Source of the DNA: Nitrospira sp. CR1.3
GTDB lineage: Bacteria > Nitrospirota > Nitrospiria > Nitrospirales > Nitrospiraceae
Assembly: GCA_014055525.1 (NCBI GenBank)
Contig: WIAH01000001.1
Location: 186,001 to 250,000, forward strand
Length of the DNA: 64,000 bases
Direction of reading: 5' to 3'
This document shows, piece after piece, positions 53,511-62,099 of this stretch. Position 1 is the first letter of the stretch; each line of letters begins with the position of its first letter. Below the pieces are notes generated by a model. That model worked only from the letters and a program-made list of their open reading frames with translations. It was not told the DNA's origin and did no database searches. Position numbers and translations under genes: made by a program.

Positions 53511-56500
53511 TGGTCGCGCGCCTCCTCGACATCTCCCTTCGCCAGCGGATGCTCATCGTGATTTTCGCGATCATGATCGGAGCCGGCGGCACGTACGCAT
53601 TCAGAACAATTCCGATCGACGCCTTCCCCGACGTCACCAGTGTCTTGGTGCAGGTCGTCACGAAAGCTCCCGGACTCTCGCCTGCGGAGGTCGAGCGACT
53701 GGTGACGTATCCAATCGAACTCCAGCTCACCGGAGTCCCTTCCCTCACTGAAATGCGCTCGCTGACAAAGGTCGGCCTCTCCCTCGTGACAATCGTGTTC
53801 GACGACGGCATGGACATCAACCTGGCGCGTCAGCTCGTCCTCGAACGGCTCATTGAAGTCAAGGAGCTGCTCCCCCCCGGAGCCGAACCCATGCTGGTGC
53901 CGAACAGCACCGGACTCGGGGAAGTGTTCCAGTACTACCTGGCTGATTCCCAAGGACCAATCCGAGACGACGCGGCGCAGCACCAGAGTCTGATCGACCA
54001 GCGGACGGTTCAGGATTGGATCATCCGGCCGCTGTTGAAAAGCACGCCGGAAGTCATCGACGTCAACTCCATGGGAGGATACGTCAAGCAATATCAGGTT
54101 CTGGTCGAGCCGGCCATGTTGAGGAAATACAATCTCACGCTGCATGAGGTGTTCGACGCGATCGCCAGCAACAATGCCAATGCCGGCGGCAATATTCTGG
54201 AAAAGCACGCCGAGAAATATATCGTACGGGGTGTCGGGCTGATCCGGACGATCGAAGACATCGAGCGCATCGTCGTCAAGGAAACCGGGGGAACCCCTGT
54301 CTTCGTCGGTGACGTCGCGCAGGTACTGATCGATCATGCCGTCCGGCACGGCGCCACCGTGTTGAACGGAGAGCGGGAAGTGGTAAGCGGCATCGTGCTG
54401 ATGCTGCGGGGCGGTAACGCGCGCGATGTCGTCGAAGGCATCAAGACTCGAATCGACGACATTCATGCCCGGAACCTGCTTCCGGACGGACTTCGCATCG
54501 TGCCGTTCTACGACCGGATCGAGTTGATCACCGCCGCGTTGAGCACCGTCTACAAGTCGCTTGCGGAGGGCGTGGTGCTGGTCGTCATCGTGCTCTTTCT
54601 CTTCCTCGGTAATATCCGCAGCGCGCTGATCGTCGTCAGCACCCTGGTATTGGCTCCTTTGGCTACATTCATCGTAATGGGTCGCGTCGGGCTGACGGCC
54701 AATCTCATGTCTCTGGGGGGGCTCGCCATCGCCATCGGCATGATCGTGGACGGCTCCGTGGTCGTTGTGGAAAACGTCTACCGTCACCTCTCGACTCATT
54801 CGACCGCCGCCTTACCGAGACGCGACTTGATTACGACGGCCGTGAAAGAAGTGGGCCAGCCCGTGGTATTCGGTATTCTCATCATCATTCTGGTGTTCTT
54901 TCCTGTCCTCTCGCTTCATGGAATGGAAGGGAAGATGTTCAAACCGCTGGCCTACACCATCATGATCGCCCTCCTGATCTCGCTCGTGCTGTCGCTCACG
55001 CTGTCGCCGGCCCTTTGTTCCCTGATGCTCAAGAGCGGCAGCGAGGAAGATCCCTGGATCGTCCGATGGGCCAAGCGTCTCTACAGCCCCGCGCTGCAAT
55101 GGGCCCTCGGGCGCAGCAGGCTGGTGATGGCGACGGCCGTCGGCTCGCTGATCTGCAGTCTGGCGCTGTTTCCGTTTCTTGGGAGTGAGTTTATCCCCAT
55201 CCTGAACGAAGGGTCCGTCGCGCCCCAAACGATTCGGCTGCCGAGCGTGTCGCTTCCCGCCTCCATCGAAATTGAAAGGCGCATGCAGCAAGCGCTGATG
55301 GAGTTTCCCGAAGTCGAAATGGTGGTCTCGAAGATCGGGCGTACCGAACTGGGAAACGATCCTCAAGAGCCGAACGAAAGCGATCCGGTCGTCCGACTGC
55401 GCCCGCTCGAACAATGGACCACCGCGCGGACGATGCCGGATCTGATGCAGAAATTTCGCGAGCGGCTGACCCGCATTCCCGGCGCGACGTTCCTCATCAG
55501 CCAGCCGATCCAGCAGCGGGTTGATGAGTTGATCTCGGGCGTACGGACGGAAGCAACGGTCAAGCTGTTCGGCGAGGACCTGGAGGTTCTGCGAAGCAAG
55601 GCGGACGAGATCGCGGCCGTCCTCGCAACCGTTCGGGGTGTTCGGGATATCAAGGTGGAGCAGCTGTTCGGGCAGCCCTATCTCACGATCGATATCGACC
55701 GGAGCAAAATCGCTCGACATGGGATCAACGTCGCTGATGTGCGGGAGATCATCACGACCGCGATCGGCGGTCGTGCCGCCACCCGTGTGTATGAAGGTCA
55801 TCAGCGGTTCGATCTGTTCGTGCGTTTTCCGGAGCAGTACCGGGACAGCGTCGAAACGATCAGCAACATTCTGCTGAGCGACGGGTCCGGCGCGTTGATT
55901 CCGCTGGCCGACCTCGGAACCGTAACACTGGAGGAAGGACCAGGGCGGATCAGCCGTGAGCGCCTCCAGCGTTACGTCTCGATCGGTTTTAATACGTTGG
56001 GGCGGGACATCGGCAGTCTTGTCGCCGAAGCTCAACAGAAAATTTCCAGCGGGATCGCGCTCCCTCCCGGTTATCTGGTCGCCTGGGGCGGATCGTTTGA
56101 GAACATGGAACGGGCCATGGCCAGGCTCCGCATCATCGTCCCCATGACGATCGGCTTGATTTTCTTGTTGCTGTATTCCACCTTCGGTTCGCTGCGACAG
56201 GCAACGCTGATCATCCTCAACCTCCCCTTTGCCTTGATCGGCGGCGTGGTCGCGCTCTGGCTGACAGGTGAATATCTCAGCGTGCCGGCCTCTGTGGGAT
56301 TCATCAATCTGTTCGGCGTAGCGGTGCTGAACGGCATTGTGCTGGTATCGTGCATGAACAAGCTTCGTGATGATGGATACGCCCTGGATGAGGCGGTATT
56401 CACAGGAAGCCTGCTCCGCTTGCGGCCGGTCCTGATGACAGCGTTGGTCGCGTTACTCGGATTGGCCCCTCTGGCCTTTGCCCAAGGCATCGGCTCGGAA

Positions 56501-56731
56501 GTTCAACGGCCCTTGGCCATTGTGGTGATCGGCGGATTGGTGAGTTCCACGCTGCTGACGTTAGTGGTTCTGCCCGTCCTGTACCGATGGGTCGAGAGCC
56601 GGGTCGGAATTCGGGCTGTGGCCAGACAGGAGACTGCGACCGACGGTTCACGCGACCTTGATCATCGAGAGACAGAACAGATCGATGACCGGAGGCGACT
56701 GCCAATTCGTTCTGATCCTCTCCATCGATAG
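53510..56731 (+). CDS. Heavy-metal RND efflux pump (CzcA/CusA family)
   Basis: 1073 residues, 12 membrane helices, two large periplasmic loops. FPDVTSVLVQVVTKAPGLSP, EVERLVTYPIE and GLSLVTIVFDDGMDI are HME-RND marks. The TM4 motif reads LGGLAIAIGMIVDGSVVVVE: the first Asp of the DFGxxxDxxxxxxE proton-relay motif of CzcA-type zinc/cobalt pumps is absent, and the AIAIG form is closer to CusA-like subgroups. So monovalent or other metals are possible; the substrate is open. The last ~40 residues are hydrophilic. Together with the two genes before, it forms a complete tripartite pump. Confidence 0.93.
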   Translation: MVARLLDISLRQRMLIVIFAIMIGAGGTYAFRTIPIDAFPDVTSVLVQVVTKAPGLSPAEVERLVTYPIELQLTGVPSLTEMRSLTKVGLSLVTIVFDDGMDINLARQLVLERLIEVKELLPPGAEPMLVPNSTGLGEVFQYYLADSQGPIRDDAAQHQSLIDQRTVQDWIIRPLLKSTPEVIDVNSMGGYVKQYQVLVEPAMLRKYNLTLHEVFDAIASNNANAGGNILEKHAEKYIVRGVGLIRTIEDIERIVVKETGGTPVFVGDVAQVLIDHAVRHGATVLNGEREVVSGIVLMLRGGNARDVVEGIKTRIDDIHARNLLPDGLRIVPFYDRIELITAALSTVYKSLAEGVVLVVIVLFLFLGNIRSALIVVSTLVLAPLATFIVMGRVGLTANLMSLGGLAIAIGMIVDGSVVVVENVYRHLSTHSTAALPRRDLITTAVKEVGQPVVFGILIIILVFFPVLSLHGMEGKMFKPLAYTIMIALLISLVLSLTLSPALCSLMLKSGSEEDPWIVRWAKRLYSPALQWALGRSRLVMATAVGSLICSLALFPFLGSEFIPILNEGSVAPQTIRLPSVSLPASIEIERRMQQALMEFPEVEMVVSKIGRTELGNDPQEPNESDPVVRLRPLEQWTTARTMPDLMQKFRERLTRIPGATFLISQPIQQRVDELISGVRTEATVKLFGEDLEVLRSKADEIAAVLATVRGVRDIKVEQLFGQPYLTIDIDRSKIARHGINVADVREIITTAIGGRAATRVYEGHQRFDLFVRFPEQYRDSVETISNILLSDGSGALIPLADLGTVTLEEGPGRISRERLQRYVSIGFNTLGRDIGSLVAEAQQKISSGIALPPGYLVAWGGSFENMERAMARLRIIVPMTIGLIFLLLYSTFGSLRQATLIILNLPFALIGGVVALWLTGEYLSVPASVGFINLFGVAVLNGIVLVSCMNKLRDDGYALDEAVFTGSLLRLRPVLMTALVALLGLAPLAFAQGIGSEVQRPLAIVVIGGLVSSTLLTLVVLPVLYRWVESRVGIRAVARQETATDGSRDLDHRETEQIDDRRRLPIRSDPLHR

Positions 56732-56828
56732 GAAACACCGGTCTGTTTGATGGAATGAAGCGGTGAACGGCGGCCTTAAGACAGGGATCATCGGAGTGTG
56801 CTCAACACAAGAAGGGAGTAACCGTCTC

Positions 56829-57143
56829 ATGGCATGGTTCTATCTCTTTGTCGCAGGATTCTTTGAAATTGCTTGGGCCATAGGCCTTAAGTATACGGAG
56901 GGGTTCTCCCGGCTTTGGCCGAGCATAGGAACCGCTCTGGCCATGATCGTGAGCCTCTGGTGCCTTGGGCTCGCCCTGAGGACGATTCCCATCGGCACAG
57001 GCTACGCCGTCTGGACGGGAATCGGAGCTGCCGGCACGGCAATCCTCGGCATCTTGTTGTTCGAAGAGCCCGGTGATGGTTTGAGGTTACTGAGCATTGG
57101 CGGCGTGATCGCCGGCATTGTGGGGCTGAAACTCTCGTCGTAA
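56829..57143 (+). CDS. sugE: Gdx/SugE-type small multidrug resistance transporter
   Basis: 104 residues from ATG 56829, four membrane helices. Glu13 in [20 protein letters not shown] is the conserved proton/substrate residue, and GLKYTEGF is the mark of the Gdx (SugE) branch that exports guanidinium rather than the Emr branch of drug pumps. C-terminal [13 protein letters not shown] is typical. A guanidine riboswitch often precedes this gene elsewhere; I could not find one in the ~100 bp upstream. Confidence 0.9.
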   Translation: MAWFYLFVAGFFEIAWAIGLKYTEGFSRLWPSIGTALAMIVSLWCLGLALRTIPIGTGYAVWTGIGAAGTAILGILLFEEPGDGLRLLSIGGVIAGIVGLKLSS

Positions 57144-57265
57144 TCGATGCACACAACGCTCATCTGGTAATCCTGATCCTTCCTTCCGGTATCTTTACGA
57201 GTACCCTCCGCTCGGCAGTTCCCCTAGGATGCAGCAGGGTTCAGTGGCTCCCTGGGAGGTGCTGC

Positions 57266-57496
57266 ATGACCGTCGCAGCCATTGCCGAGCGAGTTCGCGG
57301 CGTGCTGGAAATCAAAGGCGCCGATTGTCCGATGGACGAACTCGTCACGCTATGCCCGGATCTGACATGGAATCAGGTCTTCATGGCCATTGATCACTTG
57401 AATCGTTCAGGACAAATCAGGCTCAATCTGAACCGTAGCCGCATCTATACGGTGCGTGTGCTTCAACGATCGCTGCCGATGAATATCCTGGGCTAG
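57266..57496 (+). CDS. Small winged-helix-like protein
   Basis: 76 residues, ATG 57266 preceded by GGGAGGT. The pattern VAAIAERVRGVLEIKGADCP, DLTWNQVFMAIDHLNRSGQI and RLNLNRSRIYTV suggests a compact helix-turn-helix with a beta wing. It might be a DNA-binding protein. No family recognised; it stands alone, with the O-methyltransferase converging on it. Confidence 0.72.
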   Translation: MTVAAIAERVRGVLEIKGADCPMDELVTLCPDLTWNQVFMAIDHLNRSGQIRLNLNRSRIYTVRVLQRSLPMNILG

Positions 57497-57529
57497 CTTC
57501 GTTCTATCGTGTTTCGCCATCCGGTTGGA

Positions 57530-58171
57530 TCACCTTGGTCTGATCACCAATACGCCGTCCCGAATGGTCACCATGACCGCGGAAACCTTGGGATCGGACG
57601 AGACGAGTCGGTTGAGTTCTTGTATCGCAGCGGTCCTCTCATCCGGAGGCGGTTGCTTCAGCACCTCTCCGTCCCAAAGCACATTATCGATCAGGATGAC
57701 GCCTTGAGGCGAGACCAGGTCAAGCGACCGGCGGTAGTAGTTCGCATAGTTGGTCTTGTCCGCGTCGATAAAGATCAGATCGAAGGAACCCGCAAGCTCA
57801 TTCATTGTCTCAAGCGCCGGTCCCATGCGAACCGAAATTTTCTTTCCGTGAGGAGAACGGGCGAAATACCGGCGCGCCATGGCCGCCGAATGCTCATCCA
57901 CTTCGCAAGTCGTCACTGTACCGTCGGCAGGAATCGCCTCTGCAAAACACAGCGCGCTGTATCCCGTAAACATGCCGATCTCCAGCACATGTTTCGCCCG
58001 AACCAACTGCGCCATCATCTTCAGGAAGGCCCCCTCCAGTGGCCCCACGAGCATCTGCGGAGATTGCATTTTCCGATGGGTTTCCTCCCTGAGTAATCGG
58101 CAGATGGCGGATTCAGGCATGGAGTGGGCCTCGGCGTAGGTTTCGATGTCGGCAGAAACTAAGGTGTTCAT
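57530..58171 (-). CDS. Class I SAM-dependent O-methyltransferase
   Basis: 213 residues from ATG 58171 with GAAGGA upstream. The SAM site VLEIGMFTGYSALCFAEAIP, the acidic strand VTTCEVDEH, the metal/catechol motif FIFIDADKTNY-like FDLIFIDADKTNYANYYRRS and IDNVLWDGEV place it in the caffeoyl-CoA/catechol O-methyltransferase family, which uses a divalent metal. The physiological substrate in bacteria is usually unknown. It diverges from the carboxypeptidase gene with ~110 bp between. Confidence 0.92.
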   Translation of the reverse strand: MNTLVSADIETYAEAHSMPESAICRLLREETHRKMQSPQMLVGPLEGAFLKMMAQLVRAKHVLEIGMFTGYSALCFAEAIPADGTVTTCEVDEHSAAMARRYFARSPHGKKISVRMGPALETMNELAGSFDLIFIDADKTNYANYYRRSLDLVSPQGVILIDNVLWDGEVLKQPPPDERTAAIQELNRLVSSDPKVSAVMVTIRDGVLVIRPR

Positions 58172-58284
58172 GGCCTTGTCCTTCGGTAGTTTGAAAATTG
58201 CGCAATCGGTGCGTACACTGCAGGGAGAGCCCTTAAGGAGCCGGGCGATCATAGCATGACCCTTCGAACCGGAGATACGCGGCC

Positions 58285-59817
58285 GTGAAGACGCTGAAAA
58301 TGCTGGAAGAACTGGCGAGCCAATTACGGGAGATTCAGCGCATCAATAGCGCCGCCTCCGTGTTGTCCTGGGATCAGGAAACGCATATGCCTGCCGGCGG
58401 AGGCATCGCCCGAGCCGAGCAGATCGCGACGCTCCAGGGAGTTGCCCATCAGAAGCTGATCTCGACCGATACCGAGCGGCTCCTCAAGACTTCAGTCGAT
58501 CTAACGACAGGTCAGCCGCTCGACCACGACGGCGAGTTGTGGGACGAACCAGCCCAGTCTCTGCTTCGGGAAGTATGGCGGGATTACAGCCGGGCCAAGA
58601 AACTGCCCTCCGACTTCGTCATCAAACTGAGCCGCGAGTGTTCGCTCGCCCAACAGGTGTGGGCCGAGGCGAAGGAAGACAACGCCTTCGCGGATTTTCT
58701 TCCCAATCTTCGCACGGTGCTCGCGCTCAAGCGTGAGGAGGCGCAGTATTTGGGCTTTGTCGAATCGCCGTACAACGCCTTGCTGGACGTCTATGAACCC
58801 GGCGCCACCATCGCCGGATTGCGCCCGCTCTTCGCGCAACTGAAGGCCCGGCTTGTTCCTCTGCTCAAGAAAATTCAGAACAGCGCCGTCCGAATCGACG
58901 ACAGCGTCTTGTTTCATTCCTACGACACAGCCCGACAGATGGAGTTCGGCCGCCTGGTCCTGATTGCCATGGGATATGACTTTGAGCGCGGACGCCTCGA
59001 CCTCTCGGCCCATCCCTTCACAACGTCATTTCATCCGACCGATGTGCGCGTCACCACGCGCGTGCATGAGCACGATCTCGCCTCCTGCCTGTTCAGTTGT
59101 ATTCACGAAGGTGGACACGGCTTATACGACCAGGGTCTGGATCCGCTTCACTACGGGACTCCGCTCGGAGATTCGGTTTCTCTCGGGATTCATGAGAGTC
59201 AGTCACGCATGTGGGAAAACTGCGTGGGCCGCTCCCGAGCGTTCTGGCGTTTCTTCTATCCGGTATTGCAACAGACGTTCCATCATCAATTGCGTTCCGT
59301 CGATACGGAACATTTCTACGCGGCGATCAATCGAGTGAAACCATCCTTCATCCGCGTAGAGGCCGACGAACTGACATACAATCTCCACATCATGCTGAGA
59401 TTTGAGATCGAACAAGATCTCATCGAGGGACGCACAAAGGCCGATGACCTTCCGGACCTCTGGAATCAGAAGATGAAAGAGTACCTCGGCATCACGCCTT
59501 CAACCGACGCTGAAGGAGTGCTGCAGGACGTCCATTGGTCGTTCGGCGCATTCGGCTACTTTCCCACCTACACGCTGGGCAACCTCTACGCCGTTCAGTT
59601 TTACGAGCAGGCGCGGCTGGAAATCCCTCACCTCGAGGACGAGATTGCGGCAGGACAACTGTTGGTTTTGCGACGATGGCTGGGGCAGAAGATTCACCGG
59701 TGGGGCCGGATGTTCACGCCGGAGCGCCTGGCTCAGCGGGTCACCGGAGTCAGCTTGACTCCCGAGCCTTTTCTTCGTTACGTCGAGCGGAAATACGGCG
59801 AGCTGTACAAGCTCTAG
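58285..59817 (+). CDS. M32 family metallocarboxypeptidase
   Basis: 510 residues from GTG 58285, a usual length for carboxypeptidase Taq. The zinc site HEGGH is in IHEGGHGLYDQGL at ~273-285, with the third ligand in HESQSRMWENCVGRS. DVRVTTRVHEHDLASCLFS and RVEADELTYNLHIMLRFEIE are family marks. It removes C-terminal amino acids from peptides in the cytoplasm. The gene stands alone between the methyltransferase and a minus-strand gene. Confidence 0.95.
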   Translation: MKTLKMLEELASQLREIQRINSAASVLSWDQETHMPAGGGIARAEQIATLQGVAHQKLISTDTERLLKTSVDLTTGQPLDHDGELWDEPAQSLLREVWRDYSRAKKLPSDFVIKLSRECSLAQQVWAEAKEDNAFADFLPNLRTVLALKREEAQYLGFVESPYNALLDVYEPGATIAGLRPLFAQLKARLVPLLKKIQNSAVRIDDSVLFHSYDTARQMEFGRLVLIAMGYDFERGRLDLSAHPFTTSFHPTDVRVTTRVHEHDLASCLFSCIHEGGHGLYDQGLDPLHYGTPLGDSVSLGIHESQSRMWENCVGRSRAFWRFFYPVLQQTFHHQLRSVDTEHFYAAINRVKPSFIRVEADELTYNLHIMLRFEIEQDLIEGRTKADDLPDLWNQKMKEYLGITPSTDAEGVLQDVHWSFGAFGYFPTYTLGNLYAVQFYEQARLEIPHLEDEIAAGQLLVLRRWLGQKIHRWGRMFTPERLAQRVTGVSLTPEPFLRYVERKYGELYKL

Positions 59818-59829
59818 CCATGATCCACC

Positions 59830-60393
59830 CTAGTATCCCATCGCCTGATTCAGTTTCGCCAGGGTGGCGGGAGCGAGCGTAAACTCGCTTTGGACTTCGA
59901 TGCGGGACGGCACCAGCAGCGTGGTGTGGAACACGATGTCACGGATGGGAATCTTGAAGTCGGGGTCCTGCGGCGTGCTCAACTCGACGGATTCCACGGA
60001 TGTGGTGATCGTTCCGCTGTCCTGGGGTCCGTAGGTGGCCACCACGGCCTTGAGCAACTCGACCGTTTTTTCATTGGTTTCCGCCTCTGCAATTCCCTTT
60101 TCCAGCAGCGGAATCACCTCGTTCATCGCCTGCTCAGAGGGGGTAAAGTTTTCCACCCGCTCCTTCCTGCGGAGCGAAGCAAGATCGTTGTCCAAGTCTT
60201 TGCTGAAGGCCCCGTACGCAAACCGGAAAAACTCAAAATGGAACCCCTTGAATCCCTTGCCGAACATCTGGAGTTCGCACAAAAAGCACAACTGCTGAAG
60301 CTTCACGTCGCTCAGCAGCCCATGAGGCTCCGCGCAGCGTAACAGGTATAGCAGCAATGCTCTGTCGACCGTAATCTGATGCGGTTTTCGCAT
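59830..60393 (-). CDS. Panacea/DUF4065-like protein (tentative)
   Basis: 187 residues. The N-terminal half (VDRALLLYLLRCAEPHGLLS, VKLQQLCFLCELQMFGKGFK, FHFEFFRFAYGAFSKDLDND) looks like the SocA/Panacea fold, where a helix and the KLQKLLYL-type stretch precede a YGPFS-like motif. Such domains neutralise diverse toxins. The C-terminal half (DPDFKIPIRDIVFHTTLLVP) is distinct and not known to me. No toxin gene is beside it, so the assignment is uncertain and the function open. Confidence 0.6.
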   Translation of the reverse strand: MRKPHQITVDRALLLYLLRCAEPHGLLSDVKLQQLCFLCELQMFGKGFKGFHFEFFRFAYGAFSKDLDNDLASLRRKERVENFTPSEQAMNEVIPLLEKGIAEAETNEKTVELLKAVVATYGPQDSGTITTSVESVELSTPQDPDFKIPIRDIVFHTTLLVPSRIEVQSEFTLAPATLAKLNQAMGY

Positions 60394-60521
60394 GGATTCA
60401 CCGCCCCGCTCGATCAGCCCGGCGGTGACTATAGACAGCGGACGCGGAGCTCGTCAATTACACCCTCTTGACCGGCCAGCGCGTTTCGTTTTTAATGACC
60501 CTCCATTTGGAGGCTCTCGAA

Positions 60522-60959
60522 ATGGCATCGGGGAAGCACGTCAAGGAGATGGAGACGCTGAAGGAACATCTGGCGAAGCACCAATTGAAATTCACCCGCC
60601 AGCGGGAATTGATTCTCGGCGCTTTCCTCAGACAGGAACATATTACGGCCGAAGCGATGTACCATCAGCTGGCCAAGACCGATCCTCATCTCGGGTTGGC
60701 AACCATCTACCGAACCCTCAATCTCTTTTGCGACGCCGGACTTGCCCAGGCTCGCCACTTCGGATCTCAAACCCAATACGACAACATTTCGCACAAGGGC
60801 CATCACGACCATTTGATCTGTACAGGGTGCGGAAAGATCGTCGAGTTTGAGAACTGCGACATCGAGCGCCTGCAGGAAGAAGTCGCCGTACGAAACGGGT
60901 TTACCATCCAAACCCACCGCCTTGAACTGTACGGTCTCTGTTCCCGTTGCCGCCATTGA
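60522..60959 (+). CDS. fur: Fur family transcriptional regulator
   Basis: 145 residues from ATG 60522, with GGAGG 8 bases upstream; in-frame ATG 60495 and 60468 are less likely. The winged helix (HQLKFTRQRELILGAFLRQE, LGLATIYRTLNLFCDAGLAQ) precedes the metal domain with HKGHHDHLICTGCGKIVEF, carrying His/Cys ligands, and the C-terminal CSRCRH structural zinc pair. The neighbouring FbpABC-like operon fits iron regulation, so Fur is preferred over Zur or PerR. Confidence 0.92.
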   Translation: MASGKHVKEMETLKEHLAKHQLKFTRQRELILGAFLRQEHITAEAMYHQLAKTDPHLGLATIYRTLNLFCDAGLAQARHFGSQTQYDNISHKGHHDHLICTGCGKIVEFENCDIERLQEEVAVRNGFTIQTHRLELYGLCSRCRH

Positions 60960-61026
60960 CGAATCCGCCCCCATCCAGTATCATTTTGAGACAGCTTATC
61001 AATTTCAACTAAATGGGTGCCCTTTC

Positions 61027-62085
61027 ATGAACCGCCCAAATATTCGAGACCTCCATTGCGGTAATGCGTTCCGCCTTCTCAGACTTATGTGCGCGTTGCT
61101 CCTGACGATTGTCTTTCCGTCCAACGGAATTACCGGGCAAGTCTCCGACAAACTCACCGTTTACTCCGGCCGGGCAGAACGGTTGATCAAGCCCGTCCTC
61201 GACGAGTTTACGGCCAAGTCGGGTATCCAGGTGGATCTGCTTTCGTCCGGCACGACGGAGTTGGTCAATCGGCTCAAGGCTGAGGGTGATCGGACCGCCG
61301 CAGATGTCCTGATCACCAACGACGCAGGGAGCCTCGAACTGGCCAGAGCCGCGGGCCTTCTTCGCCCATTAAACATGCGGGAAGTTGAGCGGGCCATCCC
61401 CTCGCAATTTCGCGCGCCGGACAATGCCTGGATCGGATTATCGGGACGATTTTGGATCATCGTGTACAACAAGACGCTGGTGAAACCCGAGCAATTGAAA
61501 TCACTGCTCGATCTGGCTGAGCCTAAATGGAAAGACAAGATCGCAATCCCCAATTCAGGCAGCGAATATCTGCAGGCCGGTGTGTCGGTGATCAGATCCG
61601 CTCACGGCGAGGCGAAAACGAGACAATTTCTCGAGGGACTTCGGGACAATGCCGGCAGCCAGGTGTATCAGAAAAGTTCGCAGATCGTCGAAGCTGTGGC
61701 AAAAGGCCAAGTCGGACTCGGTATCGTCAATCACTATTATGTCTATCGCCATCTGGCAACACAGCCTGCAGCGCCGATCGCCGTGTTCATGCCGGATCAG
61801 CAGAGCGGCGGAATGGGGGCGATCATGAACGTGGCGGGAATCGGAATCCTGAAACCGACCAGCCACCTGGATTCCGCCAAACTGCTCGTGGAATTTCTCG
61901 TGGCTCAAGCCGGGCAGAAGCTCTTCGCCGATCTCGACAAGGAGTATCCGTTGCATCCCGAAGTAAAGGCCGATCCTGCCCTGATCGAGCGCAAGAGCTT
62001 TCGCGCCGCTCAGGTCCCGTTGTCCAAGCTTGCCGAGCTTCGTGAACCAACCTTGCTCCTCATCGAACAAGTGGGGCTCCGGTAA
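61027..62085 (+). CDS. Ferric iron ABC transporter substrate-binding protein (FbpA/FutA-like)
   Basis: 352 residues from ATG 61027 with a signal peptide (~15-42: LLRLMCALLLTIVFPSNGIT). Periplasmic-binding fold type II: KLTVYSGRAERLIKPVLDEF, ADVLITNDAGSLELARAAGL, GQVGLGIVNHYYVYR. The paired Tyr in NHYYVYR matches the iron-binding tyrosines of FbpA/FutA. AT-rich sequence before it (60980-61015) includes TTGAGA-18-TAAATG and TATCA-rich stretches that could hold a promoter and a Fur site, not certain. First of three genes. Confidence 0.91.
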   Translation: MNRPNIRDLHCGNAFRLLRLMCALLLTIVFPSNGITGQVSDKLTVYSGRAERLIKPVLDEFTAKSGIQVDLLSSGTTELVNRLKAEGDRTAADVLITNDAGSLELARAAGLLRPLNMREVERAIPSQFRAPDNAWIGLSGRFWIIVYNKTLVKPEQLKSLLDLAEPKWKDKIAIPNSGSEYLQAGVSVIRSAHGEAKTRQFLEGLRDNAGSQVYQKSSQIVEAVAKGQVGLGIVNHYYVYRHLATQPAAPIAVFMPDQQSGGMGAIMNVAGIGILKPTSHLDSAKLLVEFLVAQAGQKLFADLDKEYPLHPEVKADPALIERKSFRAAQVPLSKLAELREPTLLLIEQVGLR

Positions 62086-62099
62086 TCTGGGGAACCCAC

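Noticed and set aside
53330-54799. Long minus-strand frame under the RND pump gene
   Set aside because: His/Asp-rich composition typical of the antisense of a GC-rich coding frame; the plus strand encodes a complete pump.
56732-56828. Guanidine riboswitch upstream of sugE
   Set aside because: I looked for the paired ACGR-loop hairpins of the mini-ykkC type and the larger ykkC core and found neither.
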